From Planctomycetota bacterium (GTDB taxonomy: Bacteria; Planctomycetota; JACOTG01), in the NCBI GenBank assembly GCA_016178505.1, contig JACOTG010000010.1, positions 1-50,702 of the forward strand: 50,702 nt of DNA, in the 5' to 3' direction. A program made the position numbers and the translations under genes. The notes beneath the pieces were generated by a model that saw nothing but the letters and a program-made list of their open reading frames with translations, did no database searches and had not been told where the DNA came from. Positions 42,388 through 48,363 of the stretch are shown here, piece by piece. How positions within the stretch are numbered: the first letter of the stretch is position 1; every line of letters starts with the position of its first letter.

Positions 42388-43917
42388 TCACTTCCCGGCG
42401 AGCGCGCGAGCCTTCTCGCGAAGCGGATTGTCGGCAAGCCAATCGAAGAACATTTCGTCCGGTGATCCGGCGAACACGTAGAAGGGCTGAATCTTGTTGC
42501 TCGAATCTTCCTTGAGGAAGAAGACGTAGCTGCGTTCCTTCTCGAATGCGGCGATCGGAATCGGCTTCTCGCCCGGGTTCGTCGTGCACGAGTAGTGCAC
42601 CATGACGAAGGCACCCTGTTCGATCGGCTTCGGCGACTTGAACACCTCTTGGGCCGACAGTTGGAGTTGGCGGTAAGGCGGAGGCGTCGCGATCGGTGGA
42701 TCCGTGTGCGCGATTTCAAACGTCGAATCCGAGGTCACCTTGGCGACGAGCACCACGGGCGCTTCCCGGAAGAGCTTTTCGAAGAGCCAATTGCGACCCG
42801 GAGTCAGGCTCGACGCTGCGGGCTTTTCGGTCGACGGCGCGTCCGGGGGCGGAAGCGGCGGACCGAAAACGTCGGGCAGCTCGCGCAGGCCGTCGATCCG
42901 CTTCGGCAGATTCTCGATGAGACCGGAGTTGCCGAGGAACACGAACTCGCTCCCCGCCTTCTTGAGATAGACCTTTCCGTCCTTCGTCTTCGCGCCGGCG
43001 AACAGTTCGTGCTTCGCGCCGTCGGCGAGCGTCACGAGCGCGTGGAGCATCGGCTTGTCGAAGCCGGCTTCGGACGCGTCGGGCTTCACGACGTCCTCGA
43101 ATCGAATCGTCGTGATCGCGCGCACGAATCCCTCCGCGAGGTTCCACTTCGCCTTGTAGCTCTCGGGCGCCGTCACCTCCCAGTCCTTGTCCCCTTTCCG
43201 CGCGAGCGTCACGCCGCCGGTCGTCGGCGCGGTCCCCGCCGCCGCGTCGGCCGCGGGGGGAATCGCCCAGCTCACTTCGCAGGTCGCAACGTTTTTCGGA
43301 TCGATCGCCGGCAGGATCGCGTTGTCGAACCAGTTGTTCTTGAACGTGGCGTAGGTCGTGCTGAGCGGCTCATCGACGAGGAGCACGTCTTTGGAGTCCG
43401 CCGCGCGAATGAAGGTCGAATGCAGGCCGTGGCCGGCCTTGCCGACGAAGAAATCGGCCACGAGCTTGTTGCCGGGACCAAACGCCTTCACACGCTTGCC
43501 CTTTTCGTCGACGCCGAATTTCGCGTGGCTGCCGGGATTCGAGGAGTAGCTCTCGCCGCGACGAAACGATTGGATCTTCGAGAGCGCGTCCTTCACTTTG
43601 TCGGGCTTTGCCGGGTAGTCGCCACTCGTCGCCACGACCCACTGGTCCCCGGCCTTCTTCAGCGTCAGCGTCACGAGCTTGTCCTCGGGCTCGGTCTTCG
43701 CGGGCTTGGCGGCGTCCGGGGTCGTGGGCTGCGCAGGGTACACTTTTTGGATTTCGCTGATCTCGACGCGCTCGGCCGTGTTCGGGTCGTACTCCGGGAA
43801 CAAGGTCAGCGTCACGGTCGGGGCGGCCCCGGACACCGAGCCAGCACGCTCGAACGCGAAGTAGTATCCGGCGAGAGCCAGGAGAACGACGAGGAGGACG
43901 ACGTTCGATCGAGTCAT
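42388..43917 (-). CDS. DUF4340 protein with an extra C-terminal domain
   Basis: The protein has 509 residues with one N-terminal membrane helix (VVLLVVLLALAGYYFAFERA). The body contains two or three DUF4340-type blocks (VTLTLKKAGDQWVVAT, VRAITTIRFEDVVKP, LADGAKHELFAGAKTKDGKVYLKKAGSEFVFLG). These proteins accompany GldG in gliding or secretion-type ABC clusters. From about residue 375 a second, different domain begins (PVVLVAKVTSDSTFEI, QEVFKSPKPIEQGAFVMVHYS, ERSYVFFLKED), resembling the tissue-inhibitor-of-metalloproteinase (NTR-like) fold seen in many exported bacterial proteins. The gene starts 4 bases after the GldG-like gene. Confidence 0.78.
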   Translation of the reverse strand: MTRSNVVLLVVLLALAGYYFAFERAGSVSGAAPTVTLTLFPEYDPNTAERVEISEIQKVYPAQPTTPDAAKPAKTEPEDKLVTLTLKKAGDQWVVATSGDYPAKPDKVKDALSKIQSFRRGESYSSNPGSHAKFGVDEKGKRVKAFGPGNKLVADFFVGKAGHGLHSTFIRAADSKDVLLVDEPLSTTYATFKNNWFDNAILPAIDPKNVATCEVSWAIPPAADAAAGTAPTTGGVTLARKGDKDWEVTAPESYKAKWNLAEGFVRAITTIRFEDVVKPDASEAGFDKPMLHALVTLADGAKHELFAGAKTKDGKVYLKKAGSEFVFLGNSGLIENLPKRIDGLRELPDVFGPPLPPPDAPSTEKPAASSLTPGRNWLFEKLFREAPVVLVAKVTSDSTFEIAHTDPPIATPPPYRQLQLSAQEVFKSPKPIEQGAFVMVHYSCTTNPGEKPIPIAAFEKERSYVFFLKEDSSNKIQPFYVFAGSPDEMFFDWLADNPLREKARALAGK

Positions 43918-43921
43918 GGCC

Positions 43922-45655
43922 TCAGCCCCTCGCTGCCGACAGGTACGTCGCGCCGGCTCGCCCGCGGAAGAACCGGCGAATGGCCCAGAAAATCAGGAGA
44001 AGTACCGGCAGGCCGAGGACGTTCGACCAACGCGCAATCCCCTTCTTCGAATCGCTCACTTCCTCGATTCCTTCGTTCTGAATGGCGCGCGTCCGAATCC
44101 CGATCAACTGATCTCCGACCGTGCACCAGTCCACGGCGTTCAGGAGCAACGACTGAGAGAAAAGTCCGGTTTGGGGGCTCGTGAGGAACGAATCGTTGAT
44201 CACGGTTCCGGAGCCGAAGAGGATGACGCGCGTGTCGGGGCTCGTAGCGACGACTTGCCGAGCAGCGTCCGCCTTTTCGATCTCTTCCGACGAGTCGGGC
44301 ATGTCGGGTTCACCGGGCTTCTTCGGTTTGTCCGCGTTGGACGGCTTCGGGATCGGCTTCCCGGCGAACGACGACTGGAACTTGCCGCTCACTGCCGCCG
44401 CGAGGATCCGTGATCCGGTCTGCGCTCCCGACGGAGGCTCCACCCTGGCCAGCTCGACGAACGTCCCGTCCGTGGCAGTCCACGAGTTCGCCGAAGACCG
44501 AATCAGCTTGTCGACTTTGTTGCCTTGCGTTTTGTCGGCGACGATGTCGACGGGGCTCACCCACGGAAGCTGAACGCCTTTCAAGTGGGAGACGATTGGA
44601 TTGGCCGTGTCGAACCCCTCGGGTCCGACGATCACGAAAAACGGATACGCGAACTGCTGCGTCAGGATCGCGTTCAGCCGGCGCATCACGGCTCCGCACA
44701 TCACGTCCGCGACCATTTCTCCGCCGAGCTTCAGACCGTAGCCTTCGAGAAGTGCATCGATGCCCGTCGTGATCGGCTTCGTCTTGATTCCCTGACCGAC
44801 GTCCGCGTCGTAGTGGTCGGCGAAGACGATGAGCTTGCCGCCCCGCATGACGAACTGGTCGATCTCGAACGCCTCGCGCTCGGAGAGGTTCTTCGGCTTT
44901 GCGACGATCAGCGTGTCGATGTCGTCGGGGACCAGTTGACCTCGCTTCACGTCGACGTCCCGCACTCGGTATTGCTTCTCGAGCAAATCGTTGATGTGAC
45001 GGTAACCCGTGCCCGGATCCTGATCCGGCTGCTTAGGCGGTGGCGTCGATTTGTCGGCGATGACGCCGACCCCTTTGAGCTCTTCCTGCGACACTTTCAC
45101 GATGCATCGCGTGAGGGCATATTCGAACCCGAGCAGCGTGCCGCTCGGGTCGAGCAACGGCTCTTTCTCGTCGAACAGGTCGATGCGTTCGTGCTTGTCG
45201 CCATAGACGAGAACGATCGACAAATAGCACTTGAGCGCAACGGCGCTGTCCTTCTCCATCTCCCGCAGCTCGATGGGTCGAACGCCATAGCCCTTCTCGA
45301 CGTTGTCCTTTTCGGCCGGGCTGAAGTCGGGCGCGCCGGGATCCACGAACTCGACCTTCACGTTGCCATGACCGAACGCCTTGTACTCACTGAGCAAGTC
45401 GCGGATCCAATCGATTCGTGGCTTGATCGTCTTCGGGAGACGCTCGGAAAAGTACGCCGTGATCTTCAACGGGTACTTGTCCAGCGAAGCCACGACTTGC
45501 TTGGTGGCGTCGGTCAACGTGAAGACTTGGTCGGCCGTGAGATCGGTTCGCGCGAAGTGCCGCAACGAATCGAGTCCGGCGAACGCCAACACTCCGGCCA
45601 GCAATATCGATCCGATGATGGCATTCAGGACCGCAGTGGCGCGATTCAGCTTCAT
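43922..45655 (-). CDS. GldG-like ABC-transporter auxiliary protein
   Basis: The protein has 577 residues. An N-terminal helix (VLNAIIGSILLAGVLAFAGLD) leads into the family start HFARTDLTADQVFTLTDATKQVVASLD. A large extracytoplasmic part with LKITAYFSERLP, VFVDPGAP-type strands, GEYALTRCI-like block (FEYALTRCIVKVSQEE) and FVMRGGKLIVFAD follows. A last membrane helix at the C-terminus (LGLPVLLLIFWAIRRF) is followed by basic residues. This matches the GldG / ABC-type uncharacterised family (DUF7088 plus ABC_transp_aux). Its substrate is unknown. It starts 10 bases after the permease gene. Confidence 0.82.
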   Translation of the reverse strand: MKLNRATAVLNAIIGSILLAGVLAFAGLDSLRHFARTDLTADQVFTLTDATKQVVASLDKYPLKITAYFSERLPKTIKPRIDWIRDLLSEYKAFGHGNVKVEFVDPGAPDFSPAEKDNVEKGYGVRPIELREMEKDSAVALKCYLSIVLVYGDKHERIDLFDEKEPLLDPSGTLLGFEYALTRCIVKVSQEELKGVGVIADKSTPPPKQPDQDPGTGYRHINDLLEKQYRVRDVDVKRGQLVPDDIDTLIVAKPKNLSEREAFEIDQFVMRGGKLIVFADHYDADVGQGIKTKPITTGIDALLEGYGLKLGGEMVADVMCGAVMRRLNAILTQQFAYPFFVIVGPEGFDTANPIVSHLKGVQLPWVSPVDIVADKTQGNKVDKLIRSSANSWTATDGTFVELARVEPPSGAQTGSRILAAAVSGKFQSSFAGKPIPKPSNADKPKKPGEPDMPDSSEEIEKADAARQVVATSPDTRVILFGSGTVINDSFLTSPQTGLFSQSLLLNAVDWCTVGDQLIGIRTRAIQNEGIEEVSDSKKGIARWSNVLGLPVLLLIFWAIRRFFRGRAGATYLSAARG

Positions 45656-45665
45656 GCTCGCTCGC

Positions 45666-46382
45666 TCATCCCCAGCGCTTCAAGTCGACCGCCTTCACGT
45701 TCAGCGTGAGGAAGAAGACTGCGAAGGCCGCGTAGTAGAGAAGGTCGCGCGAGTCGATCACTCCTCGTGCGATGCTCTCGAAGTGATACGAGACCGAGAG
45801 GTTCATCGCCCACGGCGCGAGCCAGTACGGAACGTGGTCGACCACGACGTCGGTGCCGAGAAGATAGAAGCCCAATCCCGAGAGTGCCCCGAGGAGATAG
45901 GCGATCACCTGGTTCTCGGTCAAACCGGAGACGAACATGCCAAGGGCGAGATACGCGCTCCCCATGAGAAGTGCGGCGACATAGCCTCCCACCACCGGCC
46001 CCCAGTCGAGCTTGCCGAAGATCGACACGGTGATCGGCAACGACACCGACAGCACCAGCGCGAGAAGGATGATCCCCATCCCGCCGAGGAATTTTCCGAT
46101 GGCTGCTTCCGTCGGCCGAATCGGCAGCGTGAGCAATAGCTCGAGCGTCCCGAGCTTCTTTTCCTCCGACCAGAGCCTCATCGACAACGCCGGAATGAAG
46201 AACAGGAAAAGGAGCGGGAGTTGTCCGAAGAACGGATCGAGCGTTGCCGTCCTCTCGGCGAAGAAGTTCGAGAAGAACAGCCACGCGCTGATGCCGAGGA
46301 ACAGAATCAGCACGACGTATCCGATGGGCGAATTGAAGTACGAAGCAAACTCCCGCTTCGTGATCGCGACGATGTTTCTCAC
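45666..46382 (-). CDS. ABC-2-type permease (GldF-like)
   Basis: The protein has 238 residues and about six membrane helices. The start MRNIVAITKREFASYFNSPIGYVVL is typical of GldF/NosY-type permeases. EEKKLGTLELLLTLPIRPTEAAIGKFLGG is the ABC-2 coupling helix. The GTG start overlaps the ATPase stop as GTGA (46379-46382). With the ATPase and the GldG-like and DUF4340 proteins it makes a complete transporter of the gliding-associated type. Confidence 0.88.
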   Translation of the reverse strand: MRNIVAITKREFASYFNSPIGYVVLILFLGISAWLFFSNFFAERTATLDPFFGQLPLLFLFFIPALSMRLWSEEKKLGTLELLLTLPIRPTEAAIGKFLGGMGIILLALVLSVSLPITVSIFGKLDWGPVVGGYVAALLMGSAYLALGMFVSGLTENQVIAYLLGALSGLGFYLLGTDVVVDHVPYWLAPWAMNLSVSYHFESIARGVIDSRDLLYYAAFAVFFLTLNVKAVDLKRWG

Positions 46383-47323
46383 GACGATCCCTCTTTCGTG
46401 GTGAGCTGCGCGAAAACGTCCTCGAGCGAGGCTTGCTCGGCGCGCAATTCGGAAAGCGTCCAGCCGCGCGCGACCGCGAGGCGGAAGAGGTCTTCGGTGA
46501 TGCTCCGGTCGACACCCGTCGTCACCTCGAACTGGAGGATGTCACCGTTGGATCCGGACACGAGCTTCACGCTCGCGACCTCGGGTGTCGCGAGCAGCTC
46601 TTTCTCGACGTCGCGACCGTTGCCCCGCACGCAAAGCCGCACGATGTCGCCCTTGCGAACCTGTCGCTGCAGGGTCTCGGGGGTGCCGTCCGCCACGATC
46701 TTCCCGAGGTGGATGATCAGCACGCGGCTGCACACCGCCTCGACCTCGGGAAGGATGTGGGTCGACAGCATGACGGTCCTCTCCTTGCCGAGGTCGCGGA
46801 TGAGCTGACGAATCTCGAGGATCTGATTCGGGTCGAGGCCGGTCGTCGGCTCGTCGAGGATGAGAACGGCGGGCTTGTGGAGGAGCGCCTGAGCCAGGCA
46901 GGTTCGCTGGCGAAAGCCCTTGGAGAGCGTCCCGATCACCTTGCCGATGACCGGCTCGACGCCGCACGACGCCGCGACTTCGGCAATCGCGGAACGGCGA
47001 GCGTTGCGCGGGATCTGCCTCACGTCGGCGACGAAGCGCAGATACTCGAGCACCGTCATGTCCGTGTAGAGCGGCGCGTTTTCCGGCAGGTACCCGATTC
47101 GGCACTTGACCTCGAGCGGCGATTCGACCACGTCGATGCCGTCGACGCGCGCGGACCCGGACGAGGGGAAGAGATAGCCCGTCAGCATCTTCATGGTGGT
47201 CGTCTTCCCCGCTCCGTTCGGGCCGAGGAACCCGACGACTTCACCCTTCTCGATGCGAAACGAGATCTGATCTACGGCGACGGTTCCGCCGTACAGGCGC
47301 GACAGTTTGTCGACTTCGATCAT
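46379..47323 (-). CDS. ABC transporter ATPase (GldA-like)
   Basis: The protein has 314 residues from an ATG with AAGGGA eight bases upstream. Walker A is GPNGAGKTTTMKM (near residue 35), the Q-loop region is IGYLPENAPLYTDMTVLEYL, the signature is LSKGFRQRTCLAQAL, and Walker B is VLILDEPTTGLDPNQ with an H-loop in STHILPEV. The C-terminal 80 residues are a regulatory extension common in GldA/CcmA-like ATPases. It is the first gene of the four-gene transporter unit and follows a near-consensus promoter. Confidence 0.9.
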   Translation of the reverse strand: MIEVDKLSRLYGGTVAVDQISFRIEKGEVVGFLGPNGAGKTTTMKMLTGYLFPSSGSARVDGIDVVESPLEVKCRIGYLPENAPLYTDMTVLEYLRFVADVRQIPRNARRSAIAEVAASCGVEPVIGKVIGTLSKGFRQRTCLAQALLHKPAVLILDEPTTGLDPNQILEIRQLIRDLGKERTVMLSTHILPEVEAVCSRVLIIHLGKIVADGTPETLQRQVRKGDIVRLCVRGNGRDVEKELLATPEVASVKLVSGSNGDILQFEVTTGVDRSITEDLFRLAVARGWTLSELRAEQASLEDVFAQLTTKEGSS

Positions 47324-47371
47324 TGACGCCGTCCCTTGCGGGTCGGACACGCTGGACTCAACGGGCTCGGA

Positions 47372-47401
47372 AACATATCGAAAGGGCTTTCTCCCTGTCA
47401 A
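47372..47401 (-). promoter_or_regulatory. promoter of the GldA/F/G-like transporter unit
   Basis: On the reverse strand a perfect TTGACA is followed after 18 bases by TATGTT. Transcription would begin near 47365, about 42 bases before the ATPase ATG. The spacer contains the small dyad GAAAG-GG-CTTTC (47380-47391). Confidence 0.6.
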
Positions 47402-47423
47402 TCCCCACGATTCCGCCTGCGGC

Positions 47424-47452
47424 TTGTCGAGAGGGAGCCGATCTCGTAAATT
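47424..47452 (+). promoter_or_regulatory. putative lpxA promoter
   Basis: TTGTCG is followed after 17 bases by TAAATT, both matching four of six positions. Initiation would be near 47459, giving a leader of about 80 bases. It is back to back with the transporter promoter. Confidence 0.45.
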
Positions 47453-47540
47453 GAGCGGTCTACGAAGAGCCAAGGAACGGCGCTCGAGACCGACTCGTTT
47501 GCGAGAAGAGTGGGAGGTGCGAGCGTCCACGGAGGGCTAG

Positions 47541-48353
47541 ATGCCGATCCATCCGACCGCCGTCATCCACCCGGAATCCGACATCGATGCTTCGGTCGAC
47601 GTCGGCCCGAACGTCTTCATCGAGAAAAACGTCCGAATCGGCGCAGGGACGCGTCTTTACCCCGGTGTGTTCATCGGAGCAAACACGACGATCGGCCGCG
47701 AATGCGTGATCCACCCGAGCGCGGTCGTCGGCCACGTCAGCCAGGATCGAAAGTTCAAGGGCGAACAGACCTTCCTGATCATGGGAGATCGAAACATCGT
47801 TCGCGAGTTCGCCAACCTGCATCGTGGGTCGGTCCCAGGCGGATCGACGGTCATCGGCAGCGACAATCTCTTCATGGCGTGCTCGCACGTCGCTCACGAC
47901 TGCGTCATCGGGAACCACGTGACGACGTCTAATTGCTCACTCATCGCAGGGCACGTACACGTCGAGGATCACGTGATCCTGTCTGGCGGTGCTGCGGTCC
48001 ATCAGTTCTGCCGGATCGGGACGCTGGCAATGATCGGCGGGCTCGCGCGGGTCACCATGGACGTGCCGCCGTACATGCTGCTCGAAGGCAACTCGACCAT
48101 TCGTGCGATCAACCGCGTCGGGATCCAACGCTCGGGCATGTCCACGGAAGCCCAATCCGCGATCAAGCAGACCTACAAGACGTTCTATCGCTCGGGTTTC
48201 CCGATGACTCACGCCATCGAGCTGATCGACAAGGAAACGAGCGTTCCGGAAGTGCGCCGCTTCGTCGAGTTCGTGAAGGGACCGAGCAAGCGCGGGATCT
48301 GCAAGCACGCGCGGGTGCGTCGAGCCGAGGCGGAAGCCAACGGCGAGGCGTGA
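47541..48353 (+). CDS. lpxA: acyl-ACP--UDP-N-acetylglucosamine O-acyltransferase
   Basis: LpxA starts lipid A synthesis by acylating UDP-GlcNAc. The 270-residue product begins with hexapeptide repeats (IHPTAVIHPESDI, VGPNVFIEKNVRIGAG). The signature follows: ANLHRGSVPGGSTVIGSDNLFMACSHVAHDC in two overlapping blocks, with His 119 in the place of the catalytic His 125 of the E. coli enzyme. A helical C-terminal domain (IRAINRVGIQRSGMS, TYKTFYRSGF) follows. A GGAGGG site precedes the ATG. It stands alone here; fabZ, lpxD and lpxB are not in the window. The function is well supported, and it implies an LPS outer membrane. Confidence 0.92.
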   Translation: MPIHPTAVIHPESDIDASVDVGPNVFIEKNVRIGAGTRLYPGVFIGANTTIGRECVIHPSAVVGHVSQDRKFKGEQTFLIMGDRNIVREFANLHRGSVPGGSTVIGSDNLFMACSHVAHDCVIGNHVTTSNCSLIAGHVHVEDHVILSGGAAVHQFCRIGTLAMIGGLARVTMDVPPYMLLEGNSTIRAINRVGIQRSGMSTEAQSAIKQTYKTFYRSGFPMTHAIELIDKETSVPEVRRFVEFVKGPSKRGICKHARVRRAEAEANGEA

Positions 48354-48363
48354 TCGTCACGCC
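48347..48363. repeat. inverted repeat at the lpxA / last-gene convergent end
   Basis: GGCGTGA-TCG-TCACGCC forms a 7-bp hairpin. The left arm contains the lpxA TGA stop (48351-48353) and the right arm the stop of the opposite gene (48357-48359). It may serve as a weak two-way terminator; no T-run is present on either side. Confidence 0.55.
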
